The position numbers were made by a program, and so were the translations under genes. From assembly GCA_037951105.1 (NCBI GenBank), contig JBAMJV010009322.1, forward strand, positions 27,103-91,102: a stretch of DNA of 64,000 nt. The letters run 5' to 3'. Below are positions 1 to 10,859 of this stretch, in pieces. The notes under the pieces were generated by a model, which saw only the letters and a program-made list of their open reading frames with translations, had not been told where the DNA came from and searched no databases. Positions within the stretch are counted from its first letter, which is position 1, and every line of letters starts with the position of its first letter. The stretch comes from Echinarachnius parma. Taxonomy: Eukaryota; Echinodermata; Echinoidea; Clypeasteroida; Echinarachniidae.

Positions 1-135
1 AGACACATATAAATGGGAGACCAATCAATCTGGGATAACTGGGCCTTAAACTCATTGATAGTTTTATCAGTAATTAATCTCTTTTGAAAACTTGTTTTTT
101 TAAACTGTTTTTTCTTATTGACTTTTGTTCCTAAG

Positions 136-418
136 TTAATCAGACAAAAATATTGGGAAGTGGTCCGAGATATCTGTATAAAATAAACCTGTATGTACAT
201 TTTCTAATGAGGTATTTATAAAAATATTATCAATCAATGTGCACGATCTTGAAGTGACACGAGTAGGTTTAGATATCAGTGGGTACAAGTTATGAATGAA
301 CATGGTTTCTAAAAAGTCATTTGTTTGATTATGCGTGCAATGATTTAGCAAATTAATATTGAAGTCACCCATCAAGTATATATCTTTCTTTTCTTTATCC
401 AAAACATCCAACAATGAA
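136..418 (-). pseudogene. LINE endonuclease, C-terminal block
   Basis: The translated block contains YLMGDFNINLL, a PTRVT segment and the terminal SDHFPIF, matching the catalytic GD-N and SDH motifs of APE endonucleases in non-LTR retrotransposons. It continues the block at 806-1118 once the intervening MITE is removed. It is not an independent gene. Confidence 0.8.
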
Positions 419-805
419 TTAATGGGATCTAGTAACTTTGTTGACATGTGCAAAACGTGATGAATGGTTGATGCAATGTATATTGTTGTTATCTCATATG
501 TCCACAGGGTATTGTGTGAACAATTTCAAGTCAAATGGACATTGTATGGACAAGTAATGAGCGCAAATGCAAAGTGATATTCAGTAACTCACTGCACTCA
601 CTTTGTACACGGAAGAAAAACTCGCCCGGAGTTTTTCTTATCTGAATACTTCAATCATACATATCTTTGTAACGAAAGGGAAATTTGAAAAACCGAAACC
701 TGTCCCGTGGTTTTATTGTTAATACGAATACAACAAGGTATAAGGGAACCGCTAGAATAAAAATTTTATTTTGAGGATTTGGACAATGTTACTAAGTCCC
801 TTTAA
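419..805 (-). mobile_element. MITE family A, copy 1 (TTAA-flanked)
   Basis: A ~387-bp insertion inside the LINE endonuclease. Its ends are TTAAtGGGATCTAGTAAC and, inverted, TTAAAGGGACTTAGTAAC, with TTAA at each edge. It has no coding capacity. Similar copies lie at 26800-27101, 56663-57058 and 60157-60581, with an end fragment at 48408-48474. The intact copy at 56663 defines the orientation. Confidence 0.8.
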
Positions 806-1366
806 GCTTGTCATTAAAACAAAGAATGTTCGTGTTAGGTGGCCTATAGACGCATCCAATAATTGTTGACTTTTTACCCGAATGTTTAACTTCAATAAAA
901 ATTACTTCAATTTCTTGGGAACAAATTGATAAATCATTACGAACAACATAATCAATTCCATTTTTTACATATAATCCCACACCCCCTCCAGTTCTGGTGG
1001 GTCTACAAACTTGTACAAGTGAATACTTGTCTATGTTATACATATCTAAATGAGTGTTGGGGGTTAACCAAGTTTCAGAAAGACCAATAATATCAAAATT
1101 ATACTGGAGAGACGACAAAAATACACATCGTCATCACATAATATATCATTAGAAGAATCATTTTGTTGCATATGATTTATATCAAAAGGATTGATTTTCA
1201 TATTAAGAAGGTTATTTACATCAATATTTTGATTTAAGCGAAAGAAAGAATATAACGACCAGTAGTATTCAAAATCATCATCAAAGTGATTAAAAGGGAA
1301 AAGATGACACGAGCATTTTGTACAGATAAACTGAGTACCAGATGAAGAGGGAAAGGAGAGTTGCAA
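806..1366 (-). pseudogene. LINE ORF2 N-terminus and endonuclease, first block
   Basis: The downstream half reads FDIIGLSETWL and IGCVYRPPN, which are standard APE-endonuclease motifs. The upstream half, in another frame, has CTKC followed by FPFNHFDDD, typical of the N-terminal region of this ORF2 type. A frameshift near 1090-1120 separates the halves, so this copy is inactive. Confidence 0.7.
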
Positions 1367-1569
1367 TGGTTACAATAGTCACGCATTAAAAAGCACACAT
1401 CAACACACACATATATGACCAAACCTAAACAAAAACTTTACAAAATTGAAAAGAGATAAATTATAAGTACACCAAAATAAGTCGCAGTAAAAAGTTTGCA
1501 CTAAAAATGTAATCTTGGCTTGTTGATAGTGCATTTTGAGATGTGTATGTGTTCATTCTTTGTTCAATA

Positions 1570-1957
1570 CTACAACTTGTTGAGTTCATCTTTGTTTCGA
1601 ATTAATCGTTTGATGTCTTTGTTCCCTGTGCCCGCCAGTAGGACCATGATCCGTCCATCAGAGGCCCAAGCCTCCTTCATTTTGTCGTGTTTCTTGGCAG
1701 CCCACAGAATGTCTTGATTCGATGCAGTCAAAGACTCGTCGATCGCGATGCCCGAGCCTTTCAGCTTCTTGCGAGATCGAAGGACTGCACTGCGCTTGCG
1801 ATACGTCATGAATTTTACGATGATCGCTCGCGGTCTGTTCTTCTTCCGGCCTTCGCCTTCGTTGATTCTTCTCACGGCGACGCGATGCGATCGATCCTTG
1901 TTGTTGTTGTTGTTTAGAGTTTATTGGCGGTTCATTCAATTTGAATATTTTCGCCAA
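1570..1957 (-). pseudogene. LINE ORF1 C-terminal domain fragment
   Basis: The reading PRAIIVKFMTYRKRSAVL followed by KKLKG, IDESLT and DGRIMV resembles the C-terminal RNA-binding domain of L1-type ORF1 proteins. A second frame overlaps it upstream. Only about 100 residues remain open and there is no clear start, so it is best read as a fragment that belongs with the endonuclease pieces downstream on the same strand. Confidence 0.65.
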
Positions 1958-1960
1958 TAA

Positions 1961-2637
1961 CTAAATATTATTTTAATTATTCTCATTAATTTTCTTTATT
2001 TTAATATTTTCATTATTTTTTTTGTCTTCTATTCTTTCTTTTGGGGGTGCATAAACGTTTTCAAACCATCGATAAACAAAACCAAAATTAAAGGCATCAT
2101 CGGGCCAACCCGGCTCGGTACGTTGAGCAGGCTTCTCAACTGACGAATCAGTCTAGGCCCCCCGATGCATGGAGATGCGCTCTGGTCGCCTTCGTTCTAT
2201 TTTGCACCTGCATCCGATTCCAAAAACAAAACAAAGTTATATATCAAATCAAATCAACTCAAAAAAGAAATTTTCAATTATTCAAGAACATACAAGGTAG
2301 CAAACATTTTGGGGCTTTGAAAGTGAAAGTGCAAAGTGCAGGATGTAATTTACTAATTATTTACATAAATAAGTACAAAAGAAAGTTACTCATTACTTTT
2401 TCAGCAAAATTTATATGCTGATCAAACCAGCTTCAGAGGCCTGCACAGATGTCCTGTAAACAGTCTCTGTTCCGGCTTGTGCATGCATATAATTTTACGA
2501 GAGCCAAACATATAATGAGATTTGATTTAGCGTGATTGCATTGACATGATTATGTGATTATTTTGCTGAACTTATGGATAAAGCTTCAAATTTGTATTGA
2601 AATCATAGATGAGTAATAACTTCAGTTCTACCGCTTT
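1961..2637. other. AT-rich spacer
   Basis: There is no open frame of note. The left part is strongly AT-rich. The middle (about 2100-2220) holds a GC-richer patch that may be upstream sequence of the neighbouring LINE. I see no LTR, primer-binding site or promoter that I can support. Confidence 0.4.
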
Positions 2638-2678
2638 TTGTTTACATGCACAGATCGTGTTCGTGCTGAGGGATCAAC

Positions 2679-3670
2679 ATGGGAGGGGACTCCGAGAGGA
2701 CACTCAAGTGCTTCACGTGCGGGAGGTATTTTGCGCATAAAAGGAGTCTTAATAGACACATTGATGTTGAACACCGAAGGGATCAACGTTTCGCTTGCCG
2801 CCAATGCGGGAGGGCGTACAACAGGAAAGACAATCTCATGGCACACTATAAAGACAGGCATCCCACCGAGCATTTCCAGAACCGGGGACGGAGTCAGTCT
2901 CGAGGAAGAGACCTGGCAAGGCAAGAGCGGGTCTGATCATCGCCGTAGACGATTCAGTAGGAGCCCGTCAAAGTCGCCTTTGCCTAACCAGAGAGAGGAG
3001 AAGAAGGGAGAGGACAGGAATAAACAAGTTGTCCAGGCAGAGCTTGAAGGCGATGAGTCCCCCCAAGAACTGCTCCAGGTTGTCGTCTCTCCTCGCACCA
3101 GGGACGAAGTGGAGGGTAGGAAAGGCAGTCCTTCGAAAAGACTGGCTGGTAAGCCACTCGCCATGATCAGACAGCAGCAGGTCAACAGTTCTGAATCAGA
3201 GGAATCTGCAGTTGCGGAGTCGCCGGTAGGTGATCTTCGAGGTACAGTCTTGGACGTCAGGAGAGTCAAAGTGGGTCGTCCGATTCCGCCCCTAGATGTA
3301 ACAGAGGCTTTTGCGCAACCAGAGGGTAGAGGTTGGTGAATTTTCCTCCCAGACCTCGTATAATGGAGCAGAGCAAGTTTTCCAAGAGACGAGGGAGAGG
3401 AAGTACGGCGCCATCTTCTTGCGACATAGTGCCGACGTGGTGAGAGAGGCGGAAGAGAGCGGAGGGCCGACGAAGGTACATAGCGTCACAGATGGTGTTG
3501 TAGGTGCTCCCATGTCGGGTGAGCAGTTTACACGAGCCATGATTGGGAGGATCCAGAGCGTGACGGAGACGACGACCAGGCAGACCTTTCAAGGGGGCAT
3601 TCTTGTGATGAAAGAGGAGACCAGGAAGGAGTTCAAGGTCGATGTAATGGCAGGATTTGATGCGTCTTAG
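2679..3670 (+). pseudogene. Frameshifted C2H2 zinc-finger accessory ORF
   Basis: The first 85 codons encode two adjacent C2H2 fingers (CFTCGRYFAHKRSLNRH then CRQCGRAYNRKDNLMAH) followed by an Arg/Ser-rich tail and a stop at 2936. Protein-like reading continues in a second frame to about 3339 (acidic, Ser/Pro-rich) and in a third frame to a stop near 3670, which suggests one former protein of about 330 residues interrupted by two frameshifts. Its strand and position just upstream of the polypurine tract tie it to the LTR element. A captured host exon is an alternative. Confidence 0.5.
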
Positions 3671-4254
3671 AGTTCTGTTCCACCCCGTTCGTCTTAGTGA
3701 GATTTTAGACACTATTGACGAGATTAGTTGATGTTAATCAGAAATCGACCGATGATTTTTGTTGAGCTTACATGTAATCCTCTTTCACGTGAAACGAACT
3801 GAATCATTCACCTAATCGAGATTGAAATAGACTACGAATGAAGGCGATTCAATTTCCAGATGTCCGAAGCAAGTTTTGACAGATAAGGACGACCGGATCT
3901 GCGGCGAGCTGGATCTGTATGGCCACGCATGAGGCTGGACCACCGTCCTCAGGATCAGCGTGTCGTTGGGTGAAGGAGACCATCGGCAGCTTTGAAGGGT
4001 GCCACGATTCCATGAAGTCAGCATCAGGTCTCAGCGATCACAGATGTCGTCAGCCAGTGTTAATTCGTTTTGATCGCAGATAAAATTTCAAAGACATTCT
4101 TCGTGTAATCAACAAACAAACAGACTCTGTATATTTTCATGTTTTCATAAGTTTTGTTGTTCAAGAGTTAAATGTTTTGTTACATGCATTTTTTTAATTG
4201 TTAATGTTACTCCCAGTTGTTAGTTGTTTGATGTGTTCTTAAAACGAGGACGTT

Positions 4255-4274
4255 TTAAATTAAGGAGGGGGCAG
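4255..4274 (+). other. Polypurine tract of the LTR element
   Basis: The purine-rich run aaattaaggagggggcag ends at the TGTAAC that opens the LTR. This is the expected primer site for plus-strand DNA synthesis, and it fixes the element on the plus strand. Confidence 0.7.
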
Positions 4275-4636
4275 TGTAACGGAGTGGATTGGCCGTAGAG
4301 GGCGGAGGGAGGCAGAGTTAGATAGATCGGAGTGAAAGTGGTGGTTTGGACGTAAGGAGAGTAGGACGTACGTTTTTGGGGAGAGAAAAGAAGGACGAAA
4401 AGGAGACAGATAGGTGGAAGACGGCATGAATGACCGTGTGTAGTTTGAAGAAATAAAGGCAAGTACACCTGATATGATAATTTGTACATGTTTCGTTATT
4501 ATTAGAGTAGCGTGAATGAGTGATGCTTCACTGTCCGTAAGAACTCGGTGGCTGATGCTGTGTTTCGGGGCCTCATAAACCAAAAAGGCCGCTCGGTAAA
4601 CGAAGAAGGGACCCCGGGGGGAAACAGCTCGTTACA
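4275..4636 (+). repeat. LTR (3' or solo), 362 bp
   Basis: It begins TGTAACGG and ends CGTTACA, a short inverted terminal repeat with the TG...CA rule. An AATAAA signal lies near 4452. A partial second copy (12234-12515), lacking the first ~80 bp, was produced by the tandem duplication. Confidence 0.8.
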
Positions 4637-4814
4637 GTATGATTAATAAAATTGGAAATATGGGAAGTCCGCAAAGCTAAATAGCTTGAAGAAAGGACAG
4701 CCTGTTGTAAAAATGCAAGTATAGTTTAAATACAAATAATACAATTACGACTCCATATTATGTGATTTAACAGAAAGGAGAAGCAGGTGCAACCCCTGAA
4801 ATGGAAAAGTCATG

Positions 4815-5352
4815 TTAAAGGGGTAGTACAGTTTTGGTAAGGCTGAACTTTAGTAACCAAACCTGGACAGTAACATTATAAACTAATAGTTATAACTCTA
4901 CCATGCTCGAAAAGTATACAAAATTACAAAAAAGTAAAAAGCCTGTTATCATTCAAAAAGAGCCATTAAAACACAAGAGGGCGCTTTTTAAAAAGGCATT
5001 GGTTTCAACCATTTTTCATACAAAATTATGCATGTGATGTTTTATTGAAATAATGATTAAATAGAGAGATCATCAACAACTATTTAAAAAACGCTTTTGA
5101 ACATTTTTGAAAAAGTGCAAGCATTTTTTTAATTTTTTGAAAAAATCATCTAATTATTTGGGCCCCAAATAATTATAAGATCAGATATATTTATTGATAT
5201 TTCAGCCGTTTCTGGGTCGATTTTGACTAAATAAAGTTTATTCTGCCATTAAAATTGCATGTTCTCTCAAATTCGACACTCAGTTTTTCATTACCTCACA
5301 AAAATGGTTTGATGTGCAGCGCCCTCTCTACCAAAACTAAACTACCCTTTAA
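4815..5352. mobile_element. MITE family B, copy 1 (538 bp, TTAA-flanked)
   Basis: The left end is TTAAAGGGGTAGTACAGTTT. The right end is its imperfect inverse, with TAAACTACCCTTTAA. It is non-coding. It also contains the inverted pair AATTATTTGGGGCCCAAATAATT near 5155. Copies: 12694-13231, 55011-55551, partial 7600-7905 and 15469-15774, 47870-48348, and a left end at 40618-40680. Confidence 0.85.
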
Positions 5353-6495
5353 ACTACAGAAAAGAGCTGTTAGAATAGTAACAAACTTTTCATATTTATC
5401 TCATCTCACTATAAACCCCTTTTTATAAAATTTAAGGTTTTACCCATTTTTCAACTTTATGAATATAATCTTGGTATTTGTATGTATTTATTTCATCACA
5501 AATTATTAACTGATTTATTTTATTCGTTATTTATTCAAAACTCTGATGTACATAATTACTAGGGATACAAGATCTAAATCCGACCTTCGTGTTTCTTATG
5601 GACGCACACAATGTTCTCATTTTATTATTTAGTCTATCGACTCATGTAAAACAACTAATTTTTCATATATAATTTTGACAACAGTTTTTAATTTGATCTA
5701 AATACATCACTGATGAGAAAAAGTGTTGTTGCCATTTTTTATTTTTGGTCCCAGGGTGCATTTTGGCGATTATAAAGATAATTAGCTAATTTGCATATTT
5801 CTGAAATAAAATCAGGGATCATTTTCCATCAAGAGGAATAGTACAATAGTAATCAAAACAATTATGACTGGGTAATTTGGTGGAAGGAATCAATTTCCGG
5901 TGCCCATTTGCATGTGCCGTATGGGCAACACCCAGTAATCCAAGATGGCTTCCCCTAATTTGCATATGTATGAATATTATTGATTTACTGTAGCTACATC
6001 CTCTAATAAGTATCAATTCCAAGTTATATAGATGCAGTCATGCTCTTAAAGTGTATACAAGATACTTCAGCTTGGTTGCCACCTTGGCAACCTCTGGCAA
6101 TGCATATAATTAGCATACTTATAGACTATTTACCTAATTTGCATATTCCCAGAAATTTGTGTATAATTATTGTGAACCCAGAAAGTAAAAGAGACAAAAA
6201 ATACCTCTTTTCCAAGGTTTTAGGGGGCAACAAATCCATTTATAATACTTATTTTGACGTATCACCTCGGCAACCCACATATATAAATCCAAGATGGCCG
6301 CCTTTGGCATTCTAAAGGAAAAATGCAATGTGCCACTTTAACAGCAATTATTTTATAAAACTATAATTGTTTTACCGTTAGCAACTAACTACAGATAGGT
6401 GACCACTTACTTAGACATGTTGTCTGTATGTTTATAGGTCATGTGTTAAAAACTTAGGTCATGTGTTAAAAACTTAGCCATGTCAAATAATGACT
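5353..6495. other. Non-coding repeat-like spacer with octamer motifs
   Basis: There is no convincing ORF. The stretch carries four perfect ATTTGCAT octamers (5789, 5906, 5958, 6137) and two CCAAGATGGC motifs (near 5940 and 6288), in a degenerate repeat of phrases such as CTAATTTGCATAT. It is copied at 13232-14374. Confidence 0.5.
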
Positions 6496-6499
6496 TCGC

Positions 6500-6660
6500 A
6501 TAATAATAATAATAATAATATACTCGATTTATATAGCGCCTAATATGATTTATAATCATCTCTAAGCGCTTTACAATGATAATATATTACCCCCGGTCAT
6601 AGGATACAATGCAAACCGGCACACATTGTGTGCACCATCTCCACTCCCATACTAGACTGG
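6500..6660 (-). mobile_element. SINE 3' tail, 5'-truncated
   Basis: An (ATA)n run is followed by TATATAGCGCCTAATATG, AAGCGCTTTACAAT and GCACACATTGTGTGCACC, which match the 3' half of the full SINE at 33179-33530 in the same orientation. The tRNA-like head is absent. Duplicated at 14379-14539. Confidence 0.8.
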
Positions 6661-7455
6661 CGGGATTTATTGAGTCAATACGTGTATAAGGTTTCACCAG
6701 ATCAATGATTTTTGTCCGTCAGACCATACAATGCATGATAAGAATGAAAAGGTCTACAAAACTATATAGACTAGTGACCGGCCTGTTTTGAGACACTCCA
6801 GAGAGGAACGAATTGGGCGTCGGTGTTCCAAATATCTGGTCTTGGGAGATTGCTACGTTTCTTTTACTTATGATTCATTGCATAGGACTGTTGTTTGATT
6901 CCTTGCAGCCAAATGGCTAGTATATAGTCCACCCTTGGCATGGAATTACAATGTACATATAGTACGCCCCACAATTATTGTGTATGTTGTCTTTAGGCGG
7001 TACTAAGATTTGGTGTTTTGTTCTTGTCGGCTTTAGATACACCCTAATGCCCGATTAAATTGAAATTCATTTAATTGCATCTGAGACTTTTTTTCTGTTT
7101 TTATTCAACCAAAATACAATCAAAGTACAATCACAAAATGTACAAACAATTATAAGGGATCAGAATAAGTAAAAACAAAATCAAATATAAATCAACAAAA
7201 AATACATTAAAAACATAAGAGGTGCAGCAATATACTGTAATACATAAAATAAGTTAAGAGTTAAAGCCTGCTTATAGGGAGGGGGTGGGGAGTCATGGGG
7301 TACCCACGGCATAACACCGGACACCCCACGAGCCCGCCAAACAAGTGACTGAACAATGAAATCCACTCCTTCGTGACAGGACCGACCTCATCTCTGTGTT
7401 GGTTTTAAAAATCGTGTGCAGAGTGTGCATATCGTCGAAGTACTCTGAAATCATA
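6661..7455. other. Intergenic, no gene seen
   Basis: Only short spurious frames occur. It holds an A-rich stretch at 7100-7230. The same region recurs at 14540-15335. Confidence 0.4.
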
Positions 7456-7459
7456 ATTC

Positions 7460-7460
7460 A

Positions 7461-7502
<42 letters not shown>
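7460..7502. repeat. (CA)n microsatellite, unit 1
   Basis: Uninterrupted CA dinucleotides followed by a CACG-rich patch. The run is 10 bp longer than the matching run at 15339-15371, one of the few differences in this part of the duplication. Confidence 0.95.
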
Positions 7503-7599
7503 ACATGCACACGCACGCACGCACGCACACACTAACTCTGAAGCTATATATAGAAATTTATAACCGGATACACCACGACACTTTGCATTGAGTTTTGGT

Positions 7600-7905
7600 A
7601 AAGAAAGTACAGTTTTGGTCAAACTTAATTTTAATAACCAAAACCTGCACCATTATTACAAACTTATAGTTATAACTCCACCATGCCCGAAAGGAATGAA
7701 AACTTACAAATGACTGAGTAAAAAGCCTGTTAACATACAATATAGCCGTTAAAACTCAAAGAGGTCGCTATCTAAAAACTCATTTGGGTTCAACCATCTA
7801 AAATAAAATGTTGTGCATGTGATGTTTTGTTGAAATAGTGACTAGAAAGAGAGATGATCAACATCTATTTAAAAACCTCTTTTGTAATTTTTTTAAAAGA
7901 GGAAG
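7600..7905. mobile_element. MITE family B, diverged partial copy
   Basis: Similar to the left 300 bp of 4815-5352: GTACAGTTTTGGTCAAACTT, TATAACTCCACCATGC, GCATGTGATGTTTTGTTGAA. The right terminal repeat is missing. Copied at 15469-15774. Confidence 0.75.
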
Positions 7906-8472
7906 CAACTGCACTAATCTAATGGAACTGTACATATTGCAGGTTGACGTCTTTTGTCTGCAAGGAATTAGTACACATGCAAGTATTGCATTATTACATT
8001 GCATTTATTATAAATAAACAACGGGGTCATAAAGACATAGTAATACATGGACATTGCCGTCACAGCATGGTGGCCAGTATAATTGCAGAGAACGGTGCAT
8101 GTTAGATTGTTTAAAAACTATGATAATGTTCATTATCAGTGATACTCGAGAGGAAAGAATATCGAAATAACTAGAAGTGATAAGATGTATGCTCTTATCA
8201 GCGCCAGCAAGAGAAAATGTAGGCATTGAGCTTCTATTCACAATTCACATGATAACTAGTTTTATTCAAAACAATGCAGCAAAGGTAAACAATTTTCATG
8301 ACAATTAAGATGGGCGAAGAATCATTGTAAAGACGACTTTTTAATTATGTTCTTCAAGATGTTGTTACGATTCTGTACGTAAAGATCGTACGGTACATTG
8401 TTATTTAAGTTAGCCCCAATAAGATGTACCTAATTGAACATTTTCTATTCTAAAGCAGTAAAGCCGGGCTAA

Positions 8473-9393
8473 CTAATTGTCAAGTTTGTTCAGACATCGT
8501 TCAACAAAATCCCGACATGCAGCAGCATATCTTTCGGGATGCCATCGAAGGTGCATCACGTGATCGGAATCTTCCCACAGCACCTCCGCCACGTGACAGC
8601 CCCTCCGGCGTCTCTCCGCGATGGCCGCCTGGACATCCTCGCACGGAACGATCCGGTCTCCCTTCGAGTAGAGGAACAGCATCGGGGACGCCATCTTATC
8701 TTGGAGCAAAGCGTCGAAGTACGTTCTCCTGTCTCGCGTCACATCCGTCAGTCCGAAGACCATCATCCCGAGCCAGTTTAGGACGTTGATAGCACCGAGA
8801 AAGATGTAGAACAGCCAGGCCGCAAGGTAGGCGATGACCCAATGCTGCTTTTGCGACACGACGATGTAGATCACCATAAAGGATCTTGGTAGCAATGGTC
8901 GCACGGGCGAACTGTCCCATATGATACCAGCGATGCGCAGACTGCCGTACCGTCCGGGCGATGGACCACTCACGATCTCGGTGATGTGCCTGTAGATGTA
9001 CCCGCCGCCGTTGCTGAAGAGATGGAAGAAGATGGGACTATGTTCTAGTCCGAGTTCGAACAGCGAGTCCAGAAGTTGAAGAGTTAAGCTCCTGATCTGC
9101 CCCATCTTGCGTCCAAAAATGTAATCGTGATGCAGGACATATCGTATCGTTACGAATCCCCGAGACTCGTACAGGGCGCTGTACTTGGCGAGATGGTTAT
9201 CCCGGCACCCGTACCATCCAAGAAGGAAGACAACCGGGGCCTTGTCCTTCTTATTTAGCTGCCCCAGTCCACGATTTAGACCTGATAGGTCTGACGTAAC
9301 AAGTCCATCTAAATTCTCCCTGTCTACATCAGCTCTATGTGCAGTATTCTGACGCTTTGTTTCAAATGTCACATGATAATCAAGGTCCTCCAT
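8473..9393 (-). CDS. TMEM53: TMEM53-like protein (DUF829), intact copy
   Basis: A 306-residue single-exon ORF with an ATG at 9393-9391. The DUF829 region starts near residue 52 with VVFLLGWYGCRDNHLAKYS, the hallmark strand-turn of TMEM53 proteins. It adopts an alpha/beta-hydrolase-like layout: a nucleophile-elbow-like FSNGG with Ser127, Asp246 in SKGDRIVP, and His278 in EDSDHVMH, in the order of a catalytic triad. A hydrophobic segment at about residues 185-213 may be a membrane anchor. Vertebrate TMEM53 is a nuclear-envelope/ER membrane protein of about 277 residues. No enzyme activity is established that I can cite. The lack of introns may mean ancestral intron loss or a retrogene; no poly(A) trace was recognised. 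The whole gene is duplicated at 16342-17261. Confidence 0.85.
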   Translation of the reverse strand: MEDLDYHVTFETKRQNTAHRADVDRENLDGLVTSDLSGLNRGLGQLNKKDKAPVVFLLGWYGCRDNHLAKYSALYESRGFVTIRYVLHHDYIFGRKMGQIRSLTLQLLDSLFELGLEHSPIFFHLFSNGGGYIYRHITEIVSGPSPGRYGSLRIAGIIWDSSPVRPLLPRSFMVIYIVVSQKQHWVIAYLAAWLFYIFLGAINVLNWLGMMVFGLTDVTRDRRTYFDALLQDKMASPMLFLYSKGDRIVPCEDVQAAIAERRRRGCHVAEVLWEDSDHVMHLRWHPERYAAACRDFVERCLNKLDN

Positions 9394-10079
9394 GGTATAC
9401 TTTTTCAGAGAAGCAAAATTGTCTTCGTAGAATCAGAAGATCTCAAATCTAGGCTTAGGGGTATATAATTATAATAGCTGGACAGGCAATGCTCTCACCA
9501 AACGACTCGCACAAAACATGACAAAGATGTCGCAATAATTGATCAATATTTTGTAGGCTCTTGCCGACTTCCAAAAACTATTCATGTACAGCTTATAAGT
9601 CCCTATAAGTATACACTTTACGTGAACCCCTAGCTCCATGTATACAAACTAAAGTATAAGAGTTGGTTTGGCTTATTGTGCCGTCCTTTACAAGTCATAG
9701 ACGTGCATACATTGTACAAGCATGGACATTATGTGTGGTATACCCCGGTCCGACTTTTTACGATGCCCAATCAATAAAGTAAACACACGAGGGTACCATA
9801 AAGCTTTTGTCTTTGTACCCGTTGTGCCCACAGTGTGGGCTATTATAAAACACCGAGTGGGGCTACATAGTTGTTGTTTCTATTGGCGGGAGATGGCGCT
9901 ATGTCTCTATCAACGCTCTCTGCTATTGACCAAGGAGGTACTATAGTACCTCCTTGTATTGACCAACCAGATCTAGCTTATAATGTGTGTGTTGTGTGTG
10001 TGTGTGTATTTAGTGTGTGTATTTAGTGTCTCCCTATCTCTCTCCCCCTCCCTCTCTCTAGCTCTTTGTGTGGATGTGA
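9394..10079. other. Upstream region of the TMEM53-like gene
   Basis: Non-coding. It is expected to hold the minus-strand promoter, but no TATA box or initiator could be assigned. A GT-rich microsatellite lies near 9984-10025 and is much longer in the second unit (about 17836-17900). Unit 2 also lacks 16 bp at the position of 9830-9845. Confidence 0.35.
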
Positions 10080-10423
10080 TGTGGCAAGATTGGTAGATTG
10101 CACTTTCCAATCATGAAGTTCCGAGTTCGAACCCTGCCAAACGCATTTCCTGCTGTGTTTGTCCTTCAGCAAGACAATTTATCCACAATTTCTGCTCTCC
10201 ATATACCCAGATGTATAAATGGGGACCAGGAAAGGTGAAAGCCTTTATGTGAAGGATCTTCTCAATGCCCACGAGCCACTTGGAAGGAATGCTCCACAGG
10301 GAGTTGAGATGGTGCACACAATTTGTCTGCATTGTATCCTATGACCGTGCATGGTAACAATAGTGTAATGTAAAGCGATATTGAACTAGGCGCTATATAA
10401 ATAAAACTTATTATTATTAGTAT
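10080..10423 (+). mobile_element. tRNA-derived SINE, full length, unit 1
   Basis: The head has an A-box-like TGGCAAGATTGGTAG and a B box GAGTTCGAACCC at about 10123, giving an internal RNA polymerase III promoter. The body carries CAGCAAGACAATTTATCC and GGAATGCTCC. The tail reads TGTAAAGCG...GCGCTATATAAAT and ends in (TTA)n. Other copies: 17964-18308 and 33179-33530 (minus), with several tails. Confidence 0.85.
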
Positions 10424-10859
10424 TTCTCTATAATTATGTCTCTTTGTGTGTGTATCATCTCGTGTGTTTTAACATGATTATTACTACCCTGGTCACACTG
10501 CAATCATTCCTGCTCACAAAGTGCACATTTTTCACTCCCATGGGAATATTCAAGCCAGTCACCAATTGTGCACACACATTTATCATCCCCATTTATACAG
10601 TACAACGGAAAATACACTAGATTAAAGACTTATGGTCCCACTCATTGTAGTGTGGGGTTTTCACCAATCTTGCCACACTACTATATCTTTCGATCTTGCA
10701 AGTGGCCTGGTGGGACAAATTAAAACAATTTCTCTCAAAATGTTTATTATGAACACTGTGAAATCACACTCAAATTAAGCAGCACAAATAAGTACATGTT
10801 GTACTCTATTATCACAGAATGAGCAAGTATATACACAATACATTTTCAACATGGGCATA

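Larger units (their letters stand above)
1..1957 (-). mobile_element. Degraded LINE (jockey/CR1-like), truncated by the window edge
   Basis: Minus-strand pieces read in order from high to low coordinates as an ORF1 C-terminal domain (about 1957-1570), an ORF2 N-terminal Cys-containing stretch (about 1366-1119), and an APE-type endonuclease in two blocks (1118-806 and 418-136). The endonuclease blocks carry the motifs LSETWL, CVYRPP, GDFN and SDHFP. Stops and frame changes separate the parts and a MITE splits the endonuclease, so the copy is dead. The reverse transcriptase would lie beyond base 1. The clade assignment is an inference from motif style. Confidence 0.8.
2638..4636 (+). mobile_element. 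3' part of an LTR retroelement (Gypsy-like) with 3' LTR
   Basis: A purine-rich tract directly abuts an LTR that starts TGTAAC and ends GTTACA. Upstream is an accessory ORF with two C2H2 fingers. No protease, reverse transcriptase, RNase H or integrase is visible, and no 5' LTR is found, so the element is truncated or non-autonomous. Assignment to Gypsy rather than another LTR class is tentative. The downstream tandem duplication begins inside its LTR. Confidence 0.65.

Noticed and set aside
3266..3712. 148-codon minus-strand ORF opposite the zinc-finger ORF
   Set aside because: The LTR, polypurine tract and zinc fingers place the element on the plus strand; the antisense frame has no recognisable motif.
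5819..6315. Short ORFs duplicated at 13698-14194
   Set aside because: Conserved only because of the near-identical tandem duplication; no domain, and they sit in repeat-like non-coding sequence.
10080..10160. Possible tRNA gene (A and B boxes)
   Set aside because: No cloverleaf acceptor stem; the boxes belong to the SINE head, repeated at 17964 and 33530.
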